Assembly (NCBI GenBank): GCA_046496815.1
Contig: JAWOGN010000014.1
Location: 1 to 14,556 of the forward strand
Direction of reading: 5' to 3'
DNA from: JAWOGN01 sp046496815
GTDB taxonomy: Bacteria; Desulfobacterota; DSM-4660; Desulfatiglandales; Desulfatiglandaceae
Length of the DNA: 14,556 nt
The translations under genes were made by a program, and so were the position numbers. This document shows positions 7,359 to 14,195 of the stretch, one piece after another. The notes beneath the pieces are model-generated. The model did not search any database, was not told the origin of the DNA, and saw only the letters and a program-made list of their open reading frames with translations. Each line of letters begins with the position of its first letter. Positions within the stretch are counted from its first letter, which is position 1.

Positions 7359-7421
7359 GGTCGTCATCCGGGACGACCTGTGCCCACTGAAGGATTCCCT
7401 CACATCGTGCCGGTGGCACGA
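7359..7421 (+). promoter_or_regulatory. Two consecutive hairpins in the leader of the FAH-family operon
   Basis: Within the 353-base gap between the response regulator and the next gene, two perfect 7-bp hairpins follow each other. The first is GGTCGTC 7359-7365 with GACGACC 7372-7378, loop ATCCGG. The second is TCGTGCC 7405-7411 with GGCACGA 7415-7421, loop GGT. No T-run follows either. They lie 47-109 bases before the start codon at 7468 and may be a structured leader. A frame at 7236-7439 covers this stretch but has no ribosome binding site. The rest of the gap (7145-7235) is AT-rich and probably carries the minus-strand promoter of the response regulator; I cannot place its elements. Confidence 0.35.
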
Positions 7422-7467
7422 AACGTTGAAAGATTGTGAGACATGACCATAAGGAGGTTTTTATTGC

Positions 7468-8286
7468 ATGAAGATCGGCCAATTCTATGAAAGCAACCAG
7501 ATACATTTCGGATTGATCGAAGAAGATTCCCTCATACCCATTGATTTCAGAGGAGATGTGATCGATTTCATCAAATGTGAAGAACCTCCAGAGCGGCGTG
7601 GCGAGCCCATTCCACTGGACCACGTCGATTGGGCACCGCCCATCACTTCACCCTCAAAAATCATTGCTATCGGATTGAACTATAAAGACCACGCTGCGGA
7701 AAGTAAGGGAAAAGTGCCTGAAACGCCGTTGGTTTTTGCAAAATTTCCAAACAGCCTGCTTGGACACCAAGGCGAGATAGTCTGGGATGCAAACGTGACC
7801 AGAAAAGTGGACTTCGAAGCAGAACTGGCTGTCATGATGGGGAAGGCGATAAGAAATTGCTCGGCGGAAAAGGCCCTCGATGCGGTCTTCGGCTACTGTT
7901 GCGCCAATGATGTGAGTGCGAGAGATTTGCAATTCGGCGATGGTCAATGGGTGCGGGGAAAGTCGTTGGACACCTTTTGCCCGCTCGGTCCCTGGATCGT
8001 AACTGCGGATGAGTTACCGGATGCGGGCTCACTCGATATTCGATGTTGGCTAAACGGCAAACTTATGCAAGACAGCAGTACGAGTCTGATGATTTTTGAG
8101 GTGTCTGCCTTGGTAAGTTTCTTATCGAAACATTTTACGCTGCTTCCGGGGGACATCATTTTGACTGGAACCCCTGCGGGCGTCGGGGTTTTTCGCGAAC
8201 CTTCCGTCTATATGAAGCATGGAGATACGGTGGTGGTTGAGATCGAAAAAATCGGGCGCCTCGAGAACACGTGTCGAACCACTTAA
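7468..8286 (+). CDS. Fumarylacetoacetate hydrolase (FAH) family protein (272 aa)
   Basis: Metal-dependent hydrolase, isomerase or decarboxylase of 2-oxo or beta-diketo acids; the exact substrate cannot be read from sequence. A strong ribosome binding site (AAGGAGG at 7451-7457) lies 10 bases before the ATG. The N-terminal small beta domain covers about residues 1-58. The catalytic domain starts at IIAIGLNYKDHAAE (65-78). Metal ligands Glu117, Glu119 (VDFEAELAVMMG) and Asp148 (CCANDVSARD) are present, as are GKSLDTFCPLGP (164-175) and the C-terminal LTGTPAGVG loop. The layout is like YcgM and related 5-oxopent-3-ene-1,2,5-tricarboxylate decarboxylase/acylpyruvase proteins, and acylpyruvase or oxaloacetate-tautomerase activity is a fair guess. 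It heads a three-gene cluster, with the alpha/beta hydrolase starting 15 bases after its stop. Confidence 0.9.
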   Translation: MKIGQFYESNQIHFGLIEEDSLIPIDFRGDVIDFIKCEEPPERRGEPIPLDHVDWAPPITSPSKIIAIGLNYKDHAAESKGKVPETPLVFAKFPNSLLGHQGEIVWDANVTRKVDFEAELAVMMGKAIRNCSAEKALDAVFGYCCANDVSARDLQFGDGQWVRGKSLDTFCPLGPWIVTADELPDAGSLDIRCWLNGKLMQDSSTSLMIFEVSALVSFLSKHFTLLPGDIILTGTPAGVGVFREPSVYMKHGDTVVVEIEKIGRLENTCRTT

Positions 8287-8301
8287 TGGAAAAGATTTAT
8301 T

Positions 8302-8967
8302 ATGTCAGAAGCGATGGTATGCATACGTGCCGGAGGGCTTGTCTTGGAAGGCCTTGTCGGCGAAGGCGGGGCAAACGGGGCCGTGGTGGTAACGCATCCC
8401 CATCCGCTGTATGGCGGGAACATGTATAACCGTGTGGTCGCCGCGATCGTAGAGGGTTACCGGCGTGAGGGGTATTCCACCCTCAGGTTTAATTTCAGGG
8501 GTGTCGGACAAAGCGGAGGCGTTTACAGTGAAGGGATCGGTGAACAGCAAGATCTTGAGACTGCGTTAAACTATTTTCGTGAACGGGTAAAATGCTCTAT
8601 TGATCTGGCTGGGTATTCCTTCGGGGCATGGGTCAATGCAATCGCGACGAAAAAAACAGCCGGGTTGCGGCGTTTGATACTGGTTTCTCCGCCGGTGAAT
8701 TTCATGGACTTCTCCCGCATTGAATTCAATCCTAAAATCGAATTGGTGATTGCCGCGTCCAAGGATGACATTGCACCCCCGGAGATAATCAAGAAGATGC
8801 TCCGGAAATGGAACCCGGAGGCAAAATTAAATATTATAAGGGATGCAGATCATTTCTACCAGGGAAAAACAAGTGAAATAACCGAGATCCTCCAAAAGTT
8901 TTTGAGAGCAGGTGATACCGCCTTGCACATGCCGAAGTCCGCTGCAGGACCGGAAACAGATGAATAG
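8302..8967 (+). CDS. Alpha/beta hydrolase, COG2945-like (221 aa)
   Basis: Small cytoplasmic serine hydrolase, probably an esterase or thioesterase of unknown substrate. The nucleophile elbow is GYSFG at residues 104-108 (Ser106). Asp155 or Asp156 (AASKDDIAP) and His184 (RDADHFYQG) complete the triad in the expected order. The oxyanion loop is THPHPLYGGNMYN at 31-43, a signature of the COG2945 group, and FNFRGVGQSGG at 63-73 is also typical. No signal peptide or membrane segment is seen. The start ATG at 8302 has only a weak ribosome binding site (GGAAAAG), so translation may be coupled to the FAH gene ending 15 bases before. The last 8 bases overlap manA. Confidence 0.88.
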   Translation: MSEAMVCIRAGGLVLEGLVGEGGANGAVVVTHPHPLYGGNMYNRVVAAIVEGYRREGYSTLRFNFRGVGQSGGVYSEGIGEQQDLETALNYFRERVKCSIDLAGYSFGAWVNAIATKKTAGLRRLILVSPPVNFMDFSRIEFNPKIELVIAASKDDIAPPEIIKKMLRKWNPEAKLNIIRDADHFYQGKTSEITEILQKFLRAGDTALHMPKSAAGPETDE

Positions 8968-10165
8968 AATCGGTAGGCTCAGAAATCCTCTGCTGCGATA
9001 TGCATGGGGATCCAAAACCGCTATCCAAGAACTCCTTGGGAGTCCGGGGATATCAAAAGAACCCATTGCGGAGCTCTGGATGGGAGCACACCCGAAAGCA
9101 CCTTCAAAGGTTCTGATCAATGGGAGTTGGGTATCCCTCGATCAAGTCATTGAGAGGAATCCTGAATCGGTCCTTGGGAGGGACAATGCTGAAAAATTTC
9201 ATCGAAAACTCCCCTTTCTGTTTAAAGTCCTGGCCGCTGAGAAGCCTTTGTCAATTCAGGTCCATCCCAATATCCAGAAAGCAAGAGAGGGATTTATAAG
9301 AGAGAATGAACTCCATATTCCATTAGACGCACCAAATCGGAATTACAAAGATGACACCCACAAACCCGAAGTGCTTTGTGCGCTGACACCGTTTCAGTGC
9401 TTAAAGGGATTCCGCAACATCCCGGAGATGCTGCGCATGCTTGAAAAGCTCTCCCCCTCGATTATTGATGATGAAATTCATCGTCTTCGAAAGAATCCCG
9501 GGACTTTCGGATTGAAACGGTTTTTTTCCACTTTGATGACCCTGGAAAAAGGTCTTCAGAAATCAATCGTCACCGAAATGGTCCGTGTTTCGAATCGATA
9601 CGCCGAAGAAGACCCTGTCTTTACCCACATGGCGGCGTTGAACCGGGAGTTTCCGGGAGACATCGGCGCGCTGGCACCCATATTTTTTAACCTGCGGACC
9701 CTCGATCCGGGAGAAGCGATTTTTCTGCCTCCCGGAATGCCTCATGCATATTTGAAAGGTGTGGGCATTGAGTTGATGGCCAACTCCGATAACGTACTGA
9801 GAGGGGGGTTGACGCAAAAGCACATGGATATCCCCGAGCTGTTGCGCGTCATGGATTTCAGCATCGACACGGTTGAAAAAATACAACCGGAAATTGGAGA
9901 GACCGGCGAGATGTTTTACCCGACCCCCGCAAAGGAATTCGTTTTATCGGTCATCACGTTAAATAATGAAAGCGTGTACACCAGCGCTCAAAGAAGGAGC
10001 GCAGACATCCTGATCTGTTTGGAAGGGGAGGGGACAGTCGACGATTTAAGATGCAGCGATCGTCGGACTTTGCGGAAAGGGCAATCGGTTGTAATCCCGG
10101 CAGCTGTTTCGCAATACCGAATTCAGGGAAATGCCACCCTCTATAAGGCCTCCGTGCCATTTTGA
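8960..10165 (+). CDS. manA: Mannose-6-phosphate isomerase, class I (401 aa)
   Basis: Interconverts mannose 6-phosphate and fructose 6-phosphate, for mannose use or for GDP-mannose precursor supply. I chose ATG 8960, which overlaps the hydrolase stop by 8 bases and has AGGA at 8945-8948; an upstream in-frame start at 8912 would add 16 residues of hydrolase-coding sequence. The zinc ligands are Gln100 and His102 (SIQVHPN), Glu137 (HKPEVLC) and His262 (MPHAYLKG). The catalytic Arg281 is in SDNVLRGGLT. WGS near the N-terminus and AELWMGAHPKAPS at 38-50 are class I signatures. Length fits the family. The C-terminal cupin-like part (after about 320) looks intact. It is the last gene of the plus-strand cluster and converges with the HD gene that ends 114 bases later. 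No clear terminator is visible in that gap. Confidence 0.93.
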   Translation: MNRIGRLRNPLLRYAWGSKTAIQELLGSPGISKEPIAELWMGAHPKAPSKVLINGSWVSLDQVIERNPESVLGRDNAEKFHRKLPFLFKVLAAEKPLSIQVHPNIQKAREGFIRENELHIPLDAPNRNYKDDTHKPEVLCALTPFQCLKGFRNIPEMLRMLEKLSPSIIDDEIHRLRKNPGTFGLKRFFSTLMTLEKGLQKSIVTEMVRVSNRYAEEDPVFTHMAALNREFPGDIGALAPIFFNLRTLDPGEAIFLPPGMPHAYLKGVGIELMANSDNVLRGGLTQKHMDIPELLRVMDFSIDTVEKIQPEIGETGEMFYPTPAKEFVLSVITLNNESVYTSAQRRSADILICLEGEGTVDDLRCSDRRTLRKGQSVVIPAAVSQYRIQGNATLYKASVPF

Positions 10166-10278
10166 TTGCATCAAAACTTAATCAGGGGGTGTCGCGTTTT
10201 CTTTTACTGGGGAGACTGCGGCGCGGGATCGGCCTTGGACTTACGCACGCGTTTGAGGCAGTTCCCGGGACCCGCTTG

Positions 10279-10920
10279 TCACAGCTCTCCTTTATACTCT
10301 CGCAAAAACCGCTCGAAGAACATCTCCATGAATGCGTGGCGTCCGTTTGCCAATCGACGTCCCTCGGCGGTAAGCATACACGCCTTTATTTTGGACAGCT
10401 TTAACTTGAATTCCCGATAGGCGGTGTCTTCTATCGTGTACGGTGCGGTTTCCTCCGGACGCACAGTCGGGTTATGAAGTTTGGCTCCCACCTCTCCTGC
10501 AAACTGGAAGGCCCTGCCGACACCTATGGCGCCGATGGAATCCAGTTTATCCGCATCAAAAAGCGTTTTGGCTTCCAGGGTTGCCGGCGTGCAGTTTCCA
10601 CGAAACCTGTGAGCTCGAATACAATGGATGATGCCGTCCTTCCGCTCATTCGAAATCACGTACTTATCCAGGAGGGTTCGCGCAATTTCAGCCCCCTTTT
10701 CCGCATGGCAGACAGCGCCTTTGGATTGATCTTGCCAGGCACGGCCGACATCGTGAAGGTATGCGGAAACCATCAGGATTTCCAGGTCCGCACCTTCAAC
10801 CTGACCGATGTGCCGGCAGAGATTACAGACGCGGCAGGTGTGTTCCCAATTATGGCTCAACCTGGAATTGGTAAAACATTGTTCTGCGTATGTTTGAACG
10901 TCTCGAATATTCAGTTCCAT
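10279..10920 (-). CDS. HD domain phosphohydrolase, YedJ-like (213 aa)
   Basis: Metal-dependent phosphohydrolase of the HD superfamily with unknown substrate, probably a nucleotide or other small phosphate ester. I chose the second of two close ATGs (10920) because the GGGAG upstream is spaced properly for it and too close for 10926. The HD signature is intact: His27 (SHNWEH), His56-Asp57 (LHDVGR), and Asp124 (DADKLDSIGA), with further His residues at 72 and about 104. The DADKLDSIGAIG motif is typical of the YedJ group. There is no signal peptide and no extra domain, so a regulatory output is unlikely. Upstream on the same strand is rlmH, separated by 171 bases that hold two REP-like palindromes, so co-transcription is uncertain. 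Confidence 0.87.
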   Translation of the reverse strand: MELNIRDVQTYAEQCFTNSRLSHNWEHTCRVCNLCRHIGQVEGADLEILMVSAYLHDVGRAWQDQSKGAVCHAEKGAEIARTLLDKYVISNERKDGIIHCIRAHRFRGNCTPATLEAKTLFDADKLDSIGAIGVGRAFQFAGEVGAKLHNPTVRPEETAPYTIEDTAYREFKLKLSKIKACMLTAEGRRLANGRHAFMEMFFERFLREYKGEL

Positions 10921-10984
10921 GAGCATTCTCCCGTATCCGCACCGTCCGAAATATTGGGTTTATCCCGGCGGTTGGGTGTGACAG

Positions 10985-11061
10985 GTCATTCCGGTGGAAG
11001 CCTGAATCTTTCATGATTTCAATAGGATATTTTTTTATGTCGGCGCAAGTCCGGCATGACA
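10985..11061. repeat. Pair of inverted REP-like palindromes (REPIN-like)
   Basis: Two imperfect palindromes face each other. The first has ATTCCGG 10988-10994 pairing with CCTGAAT 11001-11007, with one mismatch. The second has ATGTCGG 11037-11043 pairing with CCGGCAT 11051-11057, with one mismatch. Each carries a GTC or TGTC just outside the stem, on opposite strands, so they form an inverted pair with a short AT-rich spacer that includes a T7 run. Such pairs resemble REP/REPIN elements that are dispersed in many genomes. No other clear copy is seen in this window. The pair lies between rlmH and the HD gene and may also help end rlmH transcripts. Confidence 0.4.
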
Positions 11062-11091
11062 AATCTCGAGACTGCCTCTCTGCGCCGGGTT

Positions 11092-11562
11092 CTACTTATG
11101 GTACTTCTCGCCGCGGTTGATGGTGAGTGCCCGGTAGAGCTGTTCCAGGAGGAAAAGTCGGCTCATTTCATGTGTGAGGGTAAGTCTTGAGAGTGAAAGG
11201 ATGCGGTGAGCGCTGTCCAGGACCGATTTTGAAAGCCCGAGCGGACCGCCTATGAGAAAAGCTATCCGATCGTAAGACAGAGACAGTGTCTCAATCCAGG
11301 TAGCCAGTTCCTTGGAATCAAAGCTCACACCCGTTCGGTCCAGCGCGACGATGTAATCCCGCGGAAGCAGATTTTTCAGCAGAGAGTTTCCTTCCGTTGC
11401 CGTTATCTCCGCAACAGGTTTACCCTTTTTGATTTTTACCGGTCTTACTTCGATCCATTCTGTGTGTGCGTATCGTTGTAGGCGATCCATATAATAGGAT
11501 TCGCCTTGCACCAAGAAAGGCAATCGGGTCCGATCGACAACAATGATTTTGAGCTTTAGCAT
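11092..11562 (-). CDS. rlmH: 23S rRNA pseudouridine-1915 N3-methyltransferase RlmH (156 aa)
   Basis: SPOUT-family methyltransferase that adds a methyl group to pseudouridine 1915 in helix 69 of 23S rRNA using S-adenosylmethionine; it acts on assembled 70S ribosomes. The SAM-binding knot includes FLIGGPLGLS at residues 102-111. The C-terminal block LTHEMSRLFLLEQLYRA (129-145) leads into INRGEKYHK, the conserved C-terminus of the family. Length is the usual 155-160. No strong ribosome binding site is visible before the ATG. It lies 38 bases downstream of thrC on the same strand, so the two are probably one operon. Its position beside thrC says nothing about a functional link. Confidence 0.94.
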   Translation of the reverse strand: MLKLKIIVVDRTRLPFLVQGESYYMDRLQRYAHTEWIEVRPVKIKKGKPVAEITATEGNSLLKNLLPRDYIVALDRTGVSFDSKELATWIETLSLSYDRIAFLIGGPLGLSKSVLDSAHRILSLSRLTLTHEMSRLFLLEQLYRALTINRGEKYHK

Positions 11563-11600
11563 AGAAAATGATGAATCCCATGTTCAAAGCGGAAACGGAA

Positions 11601-13103
11601 TTATTTCTTTTTTAGGTCCAGAATCTTCGCTATCTCTTCGGCAATCTCCCCAACAAGGCACTCGAACGTCTTTCCTGTTGGAGGTCTTCCCGGTGAAGAA
11701 CAATTGGACAGTGCTTGATACCTCAACCGAATGGGTTCGTTTCTTAAATCCGCTCTGGGGTTGACCTCGAAATCGGGATCAAACGAATCCTTGAAATACA
11801 TTTCCTGAAACCCCGAAAACTTGAGTACATGGGCAGTTGAATCAAGGACGCCCACATCGTCCGGCTCAATGTATCCGGCCCGGATCGCTTTCTTTAGCCC
11901 GGCGAAAGACTCGCCCCCTTGTGTGCAGGCGATATTTCCATTTCTGTTGGCAACAATCATGGCATCCATGATCTCCTGCTCGGTGACCTGCACCACAAAA
12001 GTACTTTTCTTTCCCGCCGCACGATTGTACTGCTGAACCAGTTCAACTACCCGCGGCATGGAGACGGGATTTCCAATCATGGCGGCTTGTGCCACGCTCG
12101 GACGTACACTCACCGGCAAAAACCGTCGCTTGTCGGGGTCATTTTCCATGTAATATCGATAGACGGGATCCGCGTGTTCGGACTGGACCCCGACGATCTT
12201 CGGAAGGTGGTCTATGAGTCCTGCACGAAAGAATTTCAAAAAACCACTCATGACCGCTGTGATGTTTCCCGCATTGCCGATGGGCACGAGAATTGCCTTA
12301 TTTTCAACCTCATAATCAAAATCCTGTGCGATTTCGTAGGAAAAGGATTCCTGCCCCAGGATCCGCCAGCTGTTTTTTGAATTCAAAAGCGCAACGTGAT
12401 AGGTTTCTGCAAGGCACTCCACCACCTTCATGCAGTCATCGAAAACGCCGGGTATTTCCAGAACCCGGGCACCGCTTCCAAGCGGCTGAGACAGTTGCTG
12501 GGGTGTAACTTTTCCCTCAGGGAGGAGGACGGCTGATTTCACGAAATCCCCCAGATACGCTGCATAAAGCGCAGCGGAGGCTGAGGTGTCTCCCGTGGAG
12601 GCGCAGATGGCGAGAATATCTCCCGTTTTTTCTCTGCCGGCCATGAAGTTAATATAGCTCAGTGCACATGCCATCCCCCGGTCCTTAAATGATGCACTGG
12701 GATTGAGGCCATCGTTCTTGAAGTAAAAATCGAGGCCAACCTCCTTTTTCAGGGTGGCATTTGCTTCGACCAAAGGGGTGTGCCCTTCGCCCAAGTAGAC
12801 AATCTGATCCAACGGGATGATAGGGGCTATGAATTCATAAAACCGAAAAATGCCTTTGATCGCCTTGTGGTTCAACATCCGACGGTAATCAAAAATTTTC
12901 CGCCACCTTTCGCCGTCCAGGCGGTCGAAAACCGGTACATTCCTAGAGTGTAGCAAGAGGACGGAACCGCAAGCGGGGCATGTGTAAAGAAGACGAAGTA
13001 TATCAAATTCTTTATTGCACCCCATACATCGGTAGTACATTTCTCCCGAAGGCTCCGGAAGTATGTAAGTGCGAATATCGGATGGAAATTCATCGATTTT
13101 CAT
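11601..13103 (-). CDS. thrC: Threonine synthase (500 aa)
   Basis: PLP enzyme converting O-phosphohomoserine to threonine and phosphate, the last step of threonine synthesis, in the cytoplasm. The ATG at 13103 has GAGGA about 7 bases upstream. An N-terminal zinc-ribbon segment has Cys26, Cys29, Cys42 and Cys45. The PLP lysine is Lys140 in SASFKDRG. The phosphate-binding loop is near residues 262-276 (VPIGNAGN), and CTQGGESF near residue 410 is also present. Length is longer than the 420-residue E. coli form, with an extended C-terminal part of about 60 residues after the catalytic core. It heads the thrC-rlmH pair on the minus strand. The 414-base upstream region to vanZ is divergent; I could not place a convincing thrC promoter in it. 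Confidence 0.94.
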   Translation of the reverse strand: MKIDEFPSDIRTYILPEPSGEMYYRCMGCNKEFDILRLLYTCPACGSVLLLHSRNVPVFDRLDGERWRKIFDYRRMLNHKAIKGIFRFYEFIAPIIPLDQIVYLGEGHTPLVEANATLKKEVGLDFYFKNDGLNPSASFKDRGMACALSYINFMAGREKTGDILAICASTGDTSASAALYAAYLGDFVKSAVLLPEGKVTPQQLSQPLGSGARVLEIPGVFDDCMKVVECLAETYHVALLNSKNSWRILGQESFSYEIAQDFDYEVENKAILVPIGNAGNITAVMSGFLKFFRAGLIDHLPKIVGVQSEHADPVYRYYMENDPDKRRFLPVSVRPSVAQAAMIGNPVSMPRVVELVQQYNRAAGKKSTFVVQVTEQEIMDAMIVANRNGNIACTQGGESFAGLKKAIRAGYIEPDDVGVLDSTAHVLKFSGFQEMYFKDSFDPDFEVNPRADLRNEPIRLRYQALSNCSSPGRPPTGKTFECLVGEIAEEIAKILDLKKK

Positions 13104-13285
13104 ATTTGATTCCTCAAGACTGTTCGGCTTGTGGTATTTGAGATTCGGCTCATTTGTCGTATCATTTTCTCCATATGATCATAAAAGTGTGATCTATTTC
13201 AATGAGAGAATGGCCTACGAAAGTCGTATACAGCACCACACACTCCCATTCACCAGCCCAAAAACTCCTCCTAAGGGACTCAGCG

Positions 13286-13315
13286 GTCCGGGGTCGCTTT
13301 TGGATCAAACCGGAC
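13286..13315. other. Inverted repeat and direct repeats in the thrC-vanZ intergenic region
   Basis: GTCCGG at 13286-13291 and CCGGAC at 13310-13315 are a perfect 6-bp inverted repeat. The 9-base word TCAGCGGTC occurs at 13280-13288 and again at 13319-13327, flanking the hairpin. This is upstream of the vanZ promoter and could be an operator or structured DNA. It has no gene. The rest of 13104-13280 shows nothing I can name. Confidence 0.25.
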
Positions 13316-13355
13316 GTTTCAGCGGTCGGAGGTGGGGCTGTAGCCTGTGATTGAG

Positions 13356-13384
13356 TTGACAGATTGAACCGGCTGTCCTATCAC
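13356..13384 (+). promoter_or_regulatory. Sigma-70-type promoter for vanZ
   Basis: TTGACA at 13356-13361 matches the -35 consensus exactly, followed by 17 bases and TATCAC at 13379-13384 as a 4-of-6 -10 box. Transcription would start near 13391, leaving a leader of about 125 bases before the vanZ ATG at 13518. Confidence 0.5.
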
Positions 13385-13400
13385 TATCCGGAAAGTAGCG

Positions 13401-13490
13401 GAAGACCCGGTTCGAAACCCGGCTTCGGGACAAAAAAAGTTTGCTGAGTTCCACCTGTTCCATCCAGACCATGGGAGGATCAGACTCCCA
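13401..13490 (+). promoter_or_regulatory. Structured 5' leader of vanZ
   Basis: Two hairpins lie in the predicted leader. At 13401-13426, GAAG pairs with CTTC and CCGG with CCGG, with a two-base bulge. At 13472-13490, TGGGAG pairs with CTCCCA around a 7-base loop. Direct repeats ACCCGG also occur in the first. The second hairpin ends 11 bases before the AAGGAG site (13502-13507). The set does not match any riboswitch class I know. It may be a leader regulator or unrelated structure. Confidence 0.3.
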
Positions 13491-13517
13491 AGCGATAAGG
13501 TAAGGAGAAGTGTCTTC

Positions 13518-13901
13518 ATGAAATTCACGGCGGACTATCGAGTTTATCGAATCCTGGCAGTGGGATGGATGGCCGCGATTTACCTGCTTTCTTCCATGCC
13601 GGACCTGTCCGGCCCCGCTCTTTTAAAGGGCCAGGACAAGCTTTTTCATGTGCTTTTTTTCGCACTACTGGGGGGGTTCTTCATCTGCTCATTCAAACCG
13701 TCAAAAAAACGAGTGCCTTTTACCCGTGTTCTTTGGGTGACCCTGTTGGTCGCCGGATACGGCGTTTTTGACGAATTACACCAGATGCATGTGCCTGGAC
13801 GTGATGCAAGCATTGCGGACCTGGCCGCAGATGCAATCGGCGGCTTTCTGGCAGCCCTTATACTGTGGAAGCGACCTCTTTCTTCGAAAGGGCCTCCCTA
13901 G
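13518..13901 (+). CDS. VanZ-family membrane protein (127 aa)
   Basis: Small integral membrane protein of the VanZ-like family; the founding VanZ contributes to teicoplanin resistance, but most members have no known function. The ATG at 13518 has AAGGAG at 13502-13507, 10 bases upstream. About four hydrophobic stretches are seen: residues 9-25, 40-58, 70-84, and the C-terminal segment near 103-118. Between them is a loop with FDELHQMHVPGRDASIADLAADAIGG, split across residues 84-109, the family signature of conserved acidic and His/Arg residues. There is no resistance operon nearby, so drug resistance should not be inferred. It sits alone under its own promoter and converges with the selenoprotein gene, which ends 79 bases downstream. 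Confidence 0.82.
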   Translation: MKFTADYRVYRILAVGWMAAIYLLSSMPDLSGPALLKGQDKLFHVLFFALLGGFFICSFKPSKKRVPFTRVLWVTLLVAGYGVFDELHQMHVPGRDASIADLAADAIGGFLAALILWKRPLSSKGPP

Positions 13902-13957
13902 AATTCGTCACCACCGAAACAGAATATGGATCTCACCGAGGGGGTGGATTTGAAAAC

Positions 13958-13990
13958 GAGGCGCATTCCCGATGCGCTATCAGACGCCTC
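13958..13990 (-). terminator. SECIS-like hairpin overlapping a probable terminator of the selenoprotein gene
   Basis: On the minus strand, GAGGCG (13990-13985) can pair with CGCCTC (13963-13958), followed by GTTTTC, as an intrinsic terminator would. The same stretch also forms a perfect 6-bp hairpin, GCGCAT (13977-13972) with ATGCGC (13966-13961), loop CGGGA. Its apical GG lies 17 bases after the second UGA, where bacterial SECIS loops sit. The two structures share bases 13961-13963 and so cannot both form fully. Confidence 0.55.
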
Positions 13991-14195
13991 ATGTTCCACC
14001 AAACCCGATAGTGACTTTCTCTCCTTCAACGATAACCGGCACCTTTCTAACACCACCGGAATGCGAGAGCATTTCCTCCAGTTTACCGCTTTCACTTCTT
14101 ACATCTACGTATTGCGCAGTGTTTCCATAAGCCGACCTGGCATCTTTTGTGTAAGGTCAACCGCCTTTTCCATAAATGATCACTTTCTTATTCAC
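13980..14195 (-). CDS. Glutaredoxin-like selenoprotein with two selenocysteines (UXX-star family 1-like, 71 aa)
   Basis: Start GTG at 14195, 8 bases after AAAGGAG (14210-14204). Two in-frame TGA codons (14159-14157 and 13991-13989) must be read as selenocysteine to reach the stop TGA at 13982-13980, giving 71 residues with Sec13 and Sec69. Sec13 sits in Gly-Gly-U-Pro-Tyr-Thr after a VIIYGK strand, the place of the CPYC active site of glutaredoxins. The expected fold follows: QYVDVR strand, helix, KVPVIV with the cis-Pro, and TIGFGG. The protein ends in Thr-U-Gly-Val-stop, so U is followed by two residues and stop. This matches the pattern for which I recall the name 'UXX-star (seleno)protein family 1'. 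The role is probably thiol/selenol redox; the partner is unknown. Each UGA has a SECIS-like hairpin after it. It overlaps the upstream gene by 4 bases. Conservation of reading across both UGAs supports a real gene. Confidence 0.8.
14131..14159 (-). promoter_or_regulatory. SECIS-like element after the first UGA of the selenoprotein
   Basis: Eighteen bases after the UGA at 14159-14157 the minus strand forms GCC (14141-14139), loop AGGTC (14138-14134), GGC (14133-14131). The apical AGGTC equals the AGGUC of the E. coli fdhF SECIS loop, which lies at 17 bases after its UGA, as recalled from the published structure. The stem here is only 3 bp before mismatches, so a longer lower stem is not clear. 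SelB binding is inferred. Confidence 0.6.

Noticed and set aside
7413..7430. Sigma-54-like TGGCAC followed by TTGA
   Set aside because: The second box lacks the GC at the required 10-base distance from GG, and the first box is part of a hairpin arm.
7236..7439. 67-codon plus-strand frame before the FAH gene
   Set aside because: No ribosome binding site, no recognisable composition or motif, and it spans two hairpins; more likely leader sequence.
13185..13205. CRP-like half site TGTGATCTATTTCA upstream of thrC
   Set aside because: Only one half matches TGTGA; the other half is TCAAT instead of TCACA, so it is not a supported site.
13401..13432. A tRNA 3'-end-like stretch with GGTTCGAAACC
   Set aside because: The T-stem would have a C-C mismatch in its middle and no matching acceptor 5' strand exists 70-90 bases upstream, so no tRNA or tRNA remnant is supported.
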